31,947 bases of DNA from positions 1 through 31,947 of IMG/VR virus record IMGVR_UViG_3300017950_002300; one strand, 5' to 3'. Position numbers and translations under genes: made by a program. Each line of letters starts with the position of its first letter. The stretch's first letter is position 1. The notes under the pieces were generated by a model that worked only from the letters and a program-made list of their open reading frames with translations, was not told where the DNA came from and searched no databases. Below, one piece after another: positions 14,117 through 21,768 of the stretch. The stretch is from a virus.

Positions 14117-14457
14117 TGTATAGATATAACGCAAAATTAGAAAGAGTAGTAGACGGAGATACAGTTGATGCTTTAGTAGATTTAGGATTTGATACTTGGA
14201 AAAAAGTTAGAATTAGAATGCATGGTATGAATGCTCCTGAATCTCGTACTAAAGATTTAGAGGAAAAAGCACGAGGTTTAGCTGCTAAAGAAAGACTTAT
14301 AGAACTTTTGGGTGATGGAGATTTTATCTTACAATCACATGGGGTTGGAAAATATGGAAGGTGTTTAGGTACTTTATGGATAGATGAAACTGTTGATGTA
14401 AATAAAACTTTAATAAATGAAGGACACGCTGTTGAATATCATGGAGGTAAAAGATAA
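14116..14457 (+). CDS. staphylococcal-nuclease-like (SNase/thermonuclease) protein
   Basis: A 113-residue nuclease of the SNase fold. The order of motifs is AKLERVVDGDTVDALVDLG (calcium-binding region), VRIRMHGMNAPESRT (Arg34 and Glu42, matching the catalytic Arg and Glu of thermonuclease), GKYGRCLGTLW (Arg82, the second catalytic Arg) and VNKTLINEGHAVEYHGGKR (C-terminal helix). All catalytic residues appear present. There is no signal peptide, so it acts in the cytoplasm, perhaps on host DNA or RNA. Its ATG overlaps the stop of the secreted-protein gene by one base. Confidence 0.88.
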   Translation: MYRYNAKLERVVDGDTVDALVDLGFDTWKKVRIRMHGMNAPESRTKDLEEKARGLAAKERLIELLGDGDFILQSHGVGKYGRCLGTLWIDETVDVNKTLINEGHAVEYHGGKR

Positions 14458-14461
14458 TAAA

Positions 14462-14848
14462 ATGTATTATATAACCCAGCACCCTATAAAAAAATCCGAT
14501 TTGGGTTTTCATGGAAATTTATTTGGGGGAAAGTTACTAGCATGGTTAGATGCAGCTGCGGCTTCATATGCTTCTGAGTTTTGTGATACCCCACGAATGG
14601 TAACTAAATCAATTGATAAGTGTATTTTCAACAAACCAGCTAAGGAAGGACAATTGCTTAAAATATATGGTGATGTTAAAAAGATTGGAACCACTTCTTT
14701 AACACTGTATATGGAAGCTAGATCTCACAATGTTTATAATGGTAAACAAAATGTTATTTTAGCTACAAATATAACATTTGTTAGAATAGATGAAATGGGG
14801 GATGCTATCCCTATTAGTGATAGAGTAAAACAAAAATTAAATAAATGA
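14462..14848 (+). CDS. acyl-CoA thioesterase-like hotdog protein
   Basis: A 128-residue hotdog-fold protein. The ATG at 14462 is preferred because it follows the SNase stop with the AATAAA leader; a start at 14417 would overlap the nuclease by 41 bases. Key segments are LGFHGNLFGGKLLAWLDAAAASYA (thioesterase helix with catalytic-type acidic residue in WLD), TKSIDKCIFNKPAKEGQLLKIYG and NVILATNITFVRID, matching YciA/BACH-type acyl-CoA hydrolases. These release fatty acid from CoA. Phages rarely carry them; a role in altering host lipid or CoA pools is possible. It overlaps the next gene by four bases. Confidence 0.8.
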   Translation: MYYITQHPIKKSDLGFHGNLFGGKLLAWLDAAAASYASEFCDTPRMVTKSIDKCIFNKPAKEGQLLKIYGDVKKIGTTSLTLYMEARSHNVYNGKQNVILATNITFVRIDEMGDAIPISDRVKQKLNK

Positions 14849-15348
14849 GAGAATTAATTTCAGCTAAGGATATTGATATCCAAACAAAAATTATAGGTAA
14901 ACAGATTGCAGATGACCACAGGGGGGATAAGACCCCCGTGGTTATGGTTGGCTTACTCAACGGTGCATTCGCGTTTTACAGCGATTTAGTACGCGCTACA
15001 CCGATTGACATGGAATGCGATTTTATGCGCGTTAAATCGTATACAAAACGCAAACAAGGCGATATACAAATCACTAAAGACCTTGAGACATCTATTAAAG
15101 GTAAACATGTTTACTTAGTAGATGATATCCTAGACTCAGGCAATACAATGAAAGCCGTAGTAGAGTATTTAGAAGTAAAACACCCAGCATCCATTTCATC
15201 AGTTACCCTACTTACAAGAAAAGATTCTCCTTTCATAACACCAAAGTCCTATAGAGCATTTGATATTGATGATGAGTGGGTAATAGGTTATGGGATGGAT
15301 GATAGTAAAGGATTTAATAGAAATTTAAGTTCAGTTTGGGCTCTGTAA
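14845..15348 (+). CDS. purine (hypoxanthine-type) phosphoribosyltransferase
   Basis: A 167-residue type I phosphoribosyltransferase that would join PRPP to hypoxanthine or guanine. The N-terminal VVMVGLLNGAFAFYSDLVR (32-50) matches the HPRT strand-loop with a cis-peptide (LxxGA/S). The PRPP signature is VYLVDDILDSGNTM (89-102). The late WVIGYGMDD (about 148-156) matches the HPRT purine-binding segment (V-G-Y-x-x-D). It supplies purine nucleotides and, with FolE next door, links GTP to pterin formation. Bases 14940-15070 are richer in GC and use codons such as CGC and GCG that neighbours avoid. Confidence 0.88.
   Translation: MRELISAKDIDIQTKIIGKQIADDHRGDKTPVVMVGLLNGAFAFYSDLVRATPIDMECDFMRVKSYTKRKQGDIQITKDLETSIKGKHVYLVDDILDSGNTMKAVVEYLEVKHPASISSVTLLTRKDSPFITPKSYRAFDIDDEWVIGYGMDDSKGFNRNLSSVWAL
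14916..14941 (+). other. stable hairpin within the phosphoribosyltransferase coding sequence
   Basis: CCAC plus GGGGG (14916-14925, one A bulged at 14920) can pair with CCCCCGTGG (14933-14941) around a short loop, GATAAGA. A nine-pair GC-rich stem this close to the gene start (codons 24-33) is unusual in such AT-rich DNA. It could slow ribosomes or polymerase, or be coding coincidence. Confidence 0.45.
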
Positions 15349-15366
15349 TTTGGGTTCGTATATTAA
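15336..15366 (+). promoter_or_regulatory. phage promoter motif, copy 3
   Basis: TTGG at 15336-15339 (inside the last codons of the phosphoribosyltransferase gene), a 15-base spacer, TTCGTATATTAA at 15355-15366. The folE ATG is 34 bases after the start of the TTCG box. It would drive folE, the MazG-like gene and the split polymerase. Confidence 0.75.
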
Positions 15367-15388
15367 TCAAAATAAAAAGTTATAGTTA

Positions 15389-16084
15389 ATGGAAAATAAA
15401 CGAAGAAAAATCCACGAAGAATTAGAAGTGGTACAAACAGGTTTTGCTAATGGTGTAGCACCGGGTTTCCCATTTACCGAGAAGGAAAAATTATCAATGA
15501 TTGATGAGGCCGAAGAAGCATATGGTAAATTCTTAGATGCTCTAAAGTGTGATTGGAGAAATGATCCAAATTCAATGGAAACTCCTCGTAGAGTAGCTAA
15601 AGCATATGTAAACGATTTATGGGCTGGACGTTATACAGCAATGTCTCCAATTACCTCATTCCCTTCTGATGGTTATGATGGTGTTATTATTGAAAGAAAT
15701 ATTCCATTAACTTCAATGTGTTCACATCACCACCAAACTATTGGGGGTGTAGTTCATATTGGTTACATTGCTGGTATTGATGGTCAAGTAATTGGTTTGT
15801 CTAAATTAAATCGTATTGTAGAATTATTTGGTCGTAGAGGTGCTATCCAAGAACAACTTACCTCAGCAATTCACAATGCAGTTGATAAGATTACTGAAGG
15901 CAATTTGGGTGTAATTGTTACTATTGTAGGAACCCATAATTGTGTAAGCTGTAGAGGTGTTAAGCATCAAGGTGCTGCAATGGTTACTACTAAAGCATCA
16001 GGAGCATTTAGAGATGATACAAATAATGCACGTAAAGAATTTTTTGATAGTCTGAAGATTAATAACGGAGGACATAATATTTAA
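15389..16084 (+). CDS. folE: GTP cyclohydrolase I
   Basis: Converts GTP to dihydroneopterin triphosphate, the first step toward both folate and 7-deazaguanine. At 231 residues it has usual family length. Motifs: TPRRVAKAY (65-73), the zinc segment MCSHHHQT (Cys111, His113/His114), IGLSKLNRIVELFGRR (135-150), QEQLTSAI (155-161) and THNCVSCRGVKHQGAAMVT (Cys185 and Cys188, with the conserved catalytic-region His). All zinc ligands are present. It sits directly after promoter copy 3. Since queD, queE, the queC-like and the dpdA-like genes are all here, it probably feeds DNA base modification. Confidence 0.95.
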   Translation: MENKRRKIHEELEVVQTGFANGVAPGFPFTEKEKLSMIDEAEEAYGKFLDALKCDWRNDPNSMETPRRVAKAYVNDLWAGRYTAMSPITSFPSDGYDGVIIERNIPLTSMCSHHHQTIGGVVHIGYIAGIDGQVIGLSKLNRIVELFGRRGAIQEQLTSAIHNAVDKITEGNLGVIVTIVGTHNCVSCRGVKHQGAAMVTTKASGAFRDDTNNARKEFFDSLKINNGGHNI

Positions 16085-16097
16085 ATAAATAATAGTT

Positions 16098-16712
16098 ATG
16101 ACACAATTTGAACAAGAAATAGAAGTAATTCTAATGAACAGTTTAGGTACTCTTCAATCATTAAGAGATAGAGACCAACTTAGCATCATCCCGGATACTG
16201 AATGGGCTGAATATACTGCTAAAAAAATAGCAGATCAATTCAAGGGCAATTATGTCCCATTTGTGAGTGAAGTAGAAACATTTAATGCTACAATGGGTAA
16301 ACCCAACAATTATGAGCCAGTTATACCAGAAGAAAAAGAATGGATGTTTGTTTACAATTTCATCCTTGAAGAACTTGAAGAGTACAAACACGCCTGTGAG
16401 ACAGGGGACATTGTTGAAATTCTTGATGCTTTATGTGACATTGCCTACGTCTCGATTGGTAACGGAGCTATGCTACATGGTCTTAAGGATAAGTTATGGG
16501 AAGCCTATCAAGAAGTACAAGCGTCGAATATGTCAAAGGCTTGTAATAGTGAAGAGGAAGCACAACAAACGGTCGAAAGACGTTCCGCAGAACAAAATGA
16601 ACCGTGTCACTACGAAAAGGTTGGGGAATATTATATTGTCTATAGAAGCCGTGATCGTAAAGTAATGAAAAATGTAAATTATTTTAGACCGGACCTTAAA
16701 AAATTCTTTTAA
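16098..16712 (+). CDS. MazG-like nucleotide pyrophosphohydrolase
   Basis: A 204-residue protein with an all-alpha NTP pyrophosphatase core. FILEELEEYKHACETGD (Glu91, Glu92, Glu94, Glu95) and VEILDALCDIAYVSIG (Asp110, Asp114) form the metal-binding EExxE...DxxxD pattern, followed by WEAYQEVQASNMSKAC as in phosphoribosyl-ATP pyrophosphohydrolase-type members. The C-terminal part (HYEKVGEYYIVYRSRDRKVMKN) matches the usual substrate loop. It would hydrolyse non-canonical or excess (d)NTPs or an alarmone; substrate unknown. Its stop overlaps the first polymerase gene by one base. Confidence 0.85.
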   Translation: MTQFEQEIEVILMNSLGTLQSLRDRDQLSIIPDTEWAEYTAKKIADQFKGNYVPFVSEVETFNATMGKPNNYEPVIPEEKEWMFVYNFILEELEEYKHACETGDIVEILDALCDIAYVSIGNGAMLHGLKDKLWEAYQEVQASNMSKACNSEEEAQQTVERRSAEQNEPCHYEKVGEYYIVYRSRDRKVMKNVNYFRPDLKKFF

Positions 16713-18394
16713 TGTATAAAAAAGCATTTGCTCAAAAGATAGGTGATAATAAACATTTGATCCATCTTTGGGAAGATACAGGTTACTCTAAAGTAGAATG
16801 GATTAATAAGTCATACATTGAATGTGGTGAAGCTGATGCTACGCATGTTGGGTTGAATGGTGAACCTCTTAGAAGGATTTCTAATTGGAAGCCTGACAAC
16901 CCAAAACTTCACTTCCATGATATCCCCCCTTATCAAAAATTCCTTATTGAAAAATATGGTATTAATGATGAACCTTCAATCTCACATCGGGAAGTATTTT
17001 TCGATATTGAGATTGAAATGGGTGAGGCTTTGACTGAAGAATACATTAAAAGTGCCCCTAAGAAAGTAACTTCAATTGCCTGGTACGATAAGCAATTAGA
17101 TGAATGGGCTATTTTAATCCTGGATGTTAAGGGTAAACTTAATAGAACTAAAGCAAAAAACAAAGAAATCATCCCAGTAGCAACTGAGGATGAATTGCTA
17201 ATGAAATTTATTGAGAGATTTAGAGAAATTGATCCTGACATTATTGTAGGTTGGAATAGTGATTATTTCGATATCCCTTATCTTTACTACAGAATATGTA
17301 ACGTGTTAGGTGAAGATATTGCTCGTTATTTATCTCCTATAGGTTATGTTAGAGAAACTCCATGGTTTAAAGATCAATTTATCCAAATAGCCGGAGTTGA
17401 ATCTTTGGATTATATGCGATTACATAAGAAGTTTAGTTGGGCTGATGAACCGTCATTTAAATTAGATGCTATTGGGGAAAAGTATGCTGGTCTTAATAAG
17501 ATTGAATATGATGGAAATTTAGATAAATTATTTGAAGATGATCCACTTAAATTTGCTCAATACAATTTCCGTGATGTTGAAATTTTAAAAGTATTAGATG
17601 AAAAGTTAGAGTATTTATCACTTGTTAAAAATCTATCTCATAAAGGTAAACACAATTATAGTGAAGTATATGCTAATACCAAAACACAAGATGGAGCAAT
17701 TTCAGCTTACTTACTAAGTGAAGGTATTGTACCCCCAGCTAAAGATCGTAATCCTTTATCTAAAAAGAACTATGCAGGTGGATATTTATTTTGTCCTAAA
17801 GCCGGTATCTATAATTATGTATTTGATGAAGATTTAACTTCACTATACCCTTCAATTATTATGACTATTAATATTGGTAAGGAAACAATGGTTGGAAGGA
17901 TTATAGATGCTGATGATAGAAATAATCGTTTAGGTTTAAATGATTTACTACGAAGAGATCCTGAAGAAGAGCTTATAATTGAAAACGTAAAAAGAAAACG
18001 TACTAAGATTAAAGTTGGGGGGTTAATTAACCTAATCCAGGACATGGAAATGTCTATTTCAGCTAACGGTGTTTTCTTTAGGACTGATAAAGAATCGGTA
18101 TTGTCTACTATTCTTAAAAAATGGTTTGATGAACGTGTGTTGTATAAAAATGAAATGAAAAAAGCATATAAAGCTGGTGATAAAGAATTAGGTGCCGCTT
18201 TCCATATGAAGCAGTATACTATGAAGATTTTGCTAAACAGTTTGTATGGTGCAACAGCTCTTGGTAGTTTCCGCTATGGTAATGTTATTTTATCTGAATC
18301 TATTACTCTGAGTGGTCAGCGTATTATTCAAGAGAGTGCATTAACTGCAAATCGTCATATTAACAAGGTTATAAAAGAGAATATAGAATTATGA
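16712..18394 (+). CDS. 43A: family B DNA polymerase, N-terminal part (T4 gp43-like, split)
   Basis: A 560-residue protein carrying the N-terminal, exonuclease, part of the palm and fingers domains of the replicative polymerase. Proofreading motifs: Exo I FFDIEIEMG (Asp98, Glu100), Exo II VGWNSDYFDIPYL, Exo III YNFRDVEIL. Polymerase motif A is DLTSLYPSI and motif B is KILLNSLYGATALGSFRYGN. Chain ends about 50 residues after motif B at KVIKENIEL. Motif C and the thumb are in the next gene, in another frame, starting with a four-base ATGA overlap. The two products must associate to form a working enzyme, as in other split gp43 polymerases. Confidence 0.94.
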   Translation: MYKKAFAQKIGDNKHLIHLWEDTGYSKVEWINKSYIECGEADATHVGLNGEPLRRISNWKPDNPKLHFHDIPPYQKFLIEKYGINDEPSISHREVFFDIEIEMGEALTEEYIKSAPKKVTSIAWYDKQLDEWAILILDVKGKLNRTKAKNKEIIPVATEDELLMKFIERFREIDPDIIVGWNSDYFDIPYLYYRICNVLGEDIARYLSPIGYVRETPWFKDQFIQIAGVESLDYMRLHKKFSWADEPSFKLDAIGEKYAGLNKIEYDGNLDKLFEDDPLKFAQYNFRDVEILKVLDEKLEYLSLVKNLSHKGKHNYSEVYANTKTQDGAISAYLLSEGIVPPAKDRNPLSKKNYAGGYLFCPKAGIYNYVFDEDLTSLYPSIIMTINIGKETMVGRIIDADDRNNRLGLNDLLRRDPEEELIIENVKRKRTKIKVGGLINLIQDMEMSISANGVFFRTDKESVLSTILKKWFDERVLYKNEMKKAYKAGDKELGAAFHMKQYTMKILLNSLYGATALGSFRYGNVILSESITLSGQRIIQESALTANRHINKVIKENIEL

Positions 18395-19323
18395 AGCATA
18401 TAGAAGATACTCCTTGGTGGATTTGTGATCCTGAAGATACTAACTATGTAGCTTATTCCGATACTGATTCTATTTACATCCACGCAGAACCTTTACTTAG
18501 ACATTTGTATTCTAATTTTGATGAAATGCCTAGTGAAGAAAAAGATGATAAGCTAGAAGAAATTGCCTTAAAGTATCAGGATATTATTACTGATTCCTAT
18601 GATGTGCTAGCTTCAGATTGTTTCAATGCTAAGGGGAAACATAGATTAGAAATGAAAACTGAATGTGTTATCCGCTCAGCTTATTTTAGAGCTACTCGTC
18701 GTTATGCTCAGTGGATTACTAAACAGGAAGGTATTGTAAAAGAATCCCTTGATGTAAAAGGTTTAGAGTTTAAAAAAGCAAATTTCCCACCAGTGTTAGG
18801 TAAATTTTTCCATAAAACGTTAGTTGACGTCTTAAAAGGTGCGCAGCAACCTGAGATAGACACCCGTGTGAAGGAATTTAAACAGCAAATATTAGACGGT
18901 AGTATACCGCTAACAGAACTAGGTAACCCCACATCAGTTAAAACATTAAACAAATATACTGAACGTAAAGCTCGTGCTGGGGAAATGTTTTCTACAATTG
19001 CTAAGGGTGCTCCAGCAGCAGTTAAATCGGTTATTATATATAATGACTTACTTAGGTTTTGGGGATTAAGTAAAGACCATAGTTATATTACTCAAGGTGA
19101 AAAAGTAAAATGGATCTACTTAAAACCAAATGCATACCAGATTGATGCAATTGCATTTTTAGAATGGGATATGCCCCCTAAGATCCGTACATTTATAGAA
19201 CAGAATGCTGATAGGAAGAAGATTTTTGATTCTATTCTACTAAATAAATTAGAGGGTTTTTATAATGACCTTGGTTGGACTTTGAATTTAAACCCTTATA
19301 AAGAAATGTTTTTTAATCTATAA
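18391..19323 (+). CDS. 43B: family B DNA polymerase, C-terminal part (T4 gp43-like, split)
   Basis: A 310-residue protein beginning about 20 residues before polymerase motif C, VAYSDTDSIYIH (catalytic Asp24 and Asp26), followed by MKTECVIRSAYFRATRRYA (KxY-type palm/thumb region) and the thumb. The C-terminus, YKEMFFNL, ends in a hydrophobic tail of the kind that binds the clamp in T4 gp43. Frame is shifted from the first part and no in-frame fusion is possible without frameshifting, so two polypeptides are expected. Its stop overlaps the carbamoyltransferase start by one base. Confidence 0.94.
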   Translation: MKHIEDTPWWICDPEDTNYVAYSDTDSIYIHAEPLLRHLYSNFDEMPSEEKDDKLEEIALKYQDIITDSYDVLASDCFNAKGKHRLEMKTECVIRSAYFRATRRYAQWITKQEGIVKESLDVKGLEFKKANFPPVLGKFFHKTLVDVLKGAQQPEIDTRVKEFKQQILDGSIPLTELGNPTSVKTLNKYTERKARAGEMFSTIAKGAPAAVKSVIIYNDLLRFWGLSKDHSYITQGEKVKWIYLKPNAYQIDAIAFLEWDMPPKIRTFIEQNADRKKIFDSILLNKLEGFYNDLGWTLNLNPYKEMFFNL

Positions 19324-20951
19324 TGAAAGTACTAGGAATTACAGGAGGAATCCATAGTTGTGGTTTAGCGTTAGTTGAAGATGGTAAACCTATATTTGCC
19401 TTTGAAGAAGAAAGATTTACTAGAATCAAATCATATAAAGATTTTCAAAGAGATTATCATAGATACCCTCTAGAGTCACTACATAATGCTCTAAAATACT
19501 TCCCAGAGCATATGAAAGGTATTGATTATATAGCAGGATTTTTACCAAAAGATAGATTTGCAGATCCTATGTTTGGTGCTATTGGGTTGCGAGAAAGAAC
19601 AAATGCCCCCTATATAGAAGTTAGCCACCATGAATCCCACTGTAATTTGGCTTATTATCTTAGTGGGTTTGAAGAAGATACCTTAGTAGTTTCTATTGAT
19701 GCTAGTGGTAATTACCACAGTGCTAAGTACTACATTGGTAAGGAAGGTAATCTGAATTATATAGATGGTATAGGCATTTATAATAAATCTTTGGGACATT
19801 ATTACAGTATGCTTACCGAATTTTTAGGGTTTAAACGTCTTAAAGATGAGGGGAAAGTAGTTGGGATGGCTTCTCATGGTAATTTTAACCAAGATCTTTA
19901 TGATGTGTTTAATGACTCAATTACTATAGAAGGTCTCCACACAGACCCGGATTACAATCATGGTGAAGGAGTACCTATGGGGAAGTTATATGAAGATTTT
20001 TATAAAAACTATTATAAAAAGTTTGGTAGTATCTATAAAGGTGAAACCCACCATTTACAAGATATAGCCTATAACGGGCAGTTAGTATTTGAAGAAAAAG
20101 TACTATCAAGTTTCAACCACCTCCATTCACTATATCCTGAAATTAAACACATAGCATTAGCTGGAGGAATTTTTGCTAATATCAAATTAAATAGAAGGAT
20201 TAATGAGTTAGATTGGGTAAAGGAGATATTTGTTGCTCCTCCTATGGGTGATGAAGGTTTACCCTTAGGTAGCGCTCTTACAGTATACAAGAAGTATAAC
20301 CCCGATTTTAAACCTTTCAAATTAGATAACATATTCTTAGGAACAGAATATTCAGATAGTGATTTTGAATATGATAAAACCAAATTTAATAAACGTCCCC
20401 TTAATTTTAAAGAATTAGCATATGATCTAAAAGAAGGTACCATTGTAGGATGGTTCCAGGGACGTTATGAGCATGGACCTAGAGCTTTGTGTAATCGAAG
20501 TATTATAGCTGATCCTAGTGTACCTGGAACTTATAAAAATGTAAATGACAGATTACAAAGGAATGATTTTATGCCTTTTGCTCCAGTAGTAATGGAGGAA
20601 AGAGCTAATGAAGTGTTCGATATTACTAAATCCCCATATACAGCTGAGTTTATGACTATGCTCTATGATACTAGGGGAGAATGGCAGGAAAAAATCCCAG
20701 CAGTAGTTCACCCTATAGACAAAACAGCCAGGATTCAAATTGTTACTAAGGAAAATAACCCACCATTCCATAACCTAATATCTGAATTCAATAATCTCAC
20801 AAACATCCCAGTATTATTGAATACAAGCTTTAATGTGCATGGTGAACCTATAGTTTGTCATCCCCAAGAAGCGTTCGTACATTTGGAAAATGGAATTGTA
20901 GATAAACTAGTTGTAAATAATAACATCTATACTAAAAAATATGATAAATAA
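19323..20951 (+). CDS. NodU/CmcH-type carbamoyltransferase
   Basis: A 542-residue enzyme of the family that transfers a carbamoyl group from carbamoyl phosphate, via carbamoyl-AMP, to a hydroxyl. The N-terminal ASKHA domain shows VLGITGGIHSCGLALVEDG, EEERFTRIK, the metal motif HHESHCNLAYY and VVSIDASGNYHS. LAGGIFANIKLN and MGDEGLPLGSAL follow. The C-terminal segment GWFQGRYEHGPRALCNRSI and the later NTSFNVHGEPIVCHP fit the carbamoyl-phosphate domain. Acceptor unknown: sugar, glycan or modified nucleotide. It lies between polymerase and clamp genes, which suggests a link to DNA synthesis or modification; related genes occur in cyanophages. Confidence 0.9.
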   Translation: MKVLGITGGIHSCGLALVEDGKPIFAFEEERFTRIKSYKDFQRDYHRYPLESLHNALKYFPEHMKGIDYIAGFLPKDRFADPMFGAIGLRERTNAPYIEVSHHESHCNLAYYLSGFEEDTLVVSIDASGNYHSAKYYIGKEGNLNYIDGIGIYNKSLGHYYSMLTEFLGFKRLKDEGKVVGMASHGNFNQDLYDVFNDSITIEGLHTDPDYNHGEGVPMGKLYEDFYKNYYKKFGSIYKGETHHLQDIAYNGQLVFEEKVLSSFNHLHSLYPEIKHIALAGGIFANIKLNRRINELDWVKEIFVAPPMGDEGLPLGSALTVYKKYNPDFKPFKLDNIFLGTEYSDSDFEYDKTKFNKRPLNFKELAYDLKEGTIVGWFQGRYEHGPRALCNRSIIADPSVPGTYKNVNDRLQRNDFMPFAPVVMEERANEVFDITKSPYTAEFMTMLYDTRGEWQEKIPAVVHPIDKTARIQIVTKENNPPFHNLISEFNNLTNIPVLLNTSFNVHGEPIVCHPQEAFVHLENGIVDKLVVNNNIYTKKYDK

Positions 20952-21675
20952 ATCAATTATACAAAGCGTAATTAATAAATACTATTTGGGGCTTAATGAG
21001 TCTGTAAAGTGGAATATTCAAAACAATAATCTTGAAATTGATTTTATGACACCTACTAAGGATGTTATAGGAAGTATTTCATGTGAAAATTTTCAATTAG
21101 AAGATAGTAAATTAGCTATTTATGATACTAAAAAGTTACAAAATCTTATTTCAATTTGTAATGGTGATCTATTACTAGAACTAGAAAAAACCAACCAAGT
21201 ATTTACTAAGTTGAAAATATCAGATATGAATTTTAACTTAAATTATGCTTTATCAGACCCATTACTTATAGATAAGGTAGGTACTGTGAATGTCCCTGAA
21301 TGGGTAGTCGAATTAAACCTAACACCAGAGGATATTGAGAATATTATCAAAGCTAAAAGTGCATTGGCTCAAATTGATAATATGTTAGTTACAACATCAA
21401 CCAATTTAGATGGTGAAGACGTTGTTGAGTTTGTATTTGGTGATGAATCAGGTCATAATAATAAAATTACATATCAAATTTTAGGAGATATTAAAGAAAC
21501 CAATCTTAAACTCCCATTTAATTCAGATATGTTAAAAACTATCCTCCAGGCTAATAAAGATATGGATGGGGGTAAATTATATTTAAGTACTATGGGGCTT
21601 ATGAGGTTACAATTTTCAAATAATGGAATTTCTAGTGACTATTTTATGGTTCGTCGCGCAGAAACATCCTTTTAA
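20941..21675 (+). CDS. 45: sliding clamp (T4 gp45-like)
   Basis: A 244-residue protein with the T4 gp45 layout. The trimeric ring holds polymerase on DNA and in T4 also activates late transcription. Recognisable segments: LAIYDTKKLQNLISICNGD, ILGDIKETNLKLPFNSDMLKTILQANKDM and the terminal GLMRLQFSNNGISSDYFMVRR, a typical end of the gp45 C-terminal domain. Clamp-loader genes lie 3 kb downstream. It starts within the last codons of the carbamoyltransferase gene (11-base overlap). Sequence divergence from T4 is large, but context makes the call firm. Confidence 0.85.
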   Translation: MINKSIIQSVINKYYLGLNESVKWNIQNNNLEIDFMTPTKDVIGSISCENFQLEDSKLAIYDTKKLQNLISICNGDLLLELEKTNQVFTKLKISDMNFNLNYALSDPLLIDKVGTVNVPEWVVELNLTPEDIENIIKAKSALAQIDNMLVTTSTNLDGEDVVEFVFGDESGHNNKITYQILGDIKETNLKLPFNSDMLKTILQANKDMDGGKLYLSTMGLMRLQFSNNGISSDYFMVRRAETSF

Positions 21676-21768
21676 TATATGTATATTCAACAAAACCACA
21701 ACTTTAGGGAGCAAGTTTTGTTAAGTTTAACCCGCTGATCTTCGGACAGCATAAATTTTATTAATGAT
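21674..21768 (+). promoter_or_regulatory. hsp20 leader with hairpin and possible promoter
   Basis: About 93 noncoding bases. ATATATGTATA near the start (about 21676-21686) recurs at 27935 before another gene and may be a second promoter type. The left arm of an inverted repeat lies at 21693-21713. A hairpin with a C(TTCG)G tetraloop spans 21734-21750: GCTGATC, TTCG, GACAGC with one bulged A. Such UUCG loops are exceptionally stable in RNA. Possible roles are temperature sensing or protection of the heat-shock mRNA; neither is shown. Confidence 0.45.
21693..21713 (+). repeat. inverted repeat flanking hsp20, left arm
   Basis: AAACCA, one extra C, then AACTTTAGGGAGCA. It is the reverse complement of 22194-22213 apart from that one inserted base. 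The arms enclose the whole hsp20 gene with its leader. Confidence 0.8.

Noticed and set aside
14417-14461. Earlier start for the thioesterase-like gene
   Set aside because: The added residues (MKDTLLNIMEVKDNK) are the shifted frame of the nuclease C-terminus; the ATG at 14462 follows the nuclease stop with the local leader pattern.
18380-18400. Programmed frameshift joining the two polymerase parts
   Set aside because: No slippery heptamer lies at the junction, and the clean ATGA overlap supplies a proper start for the second part.
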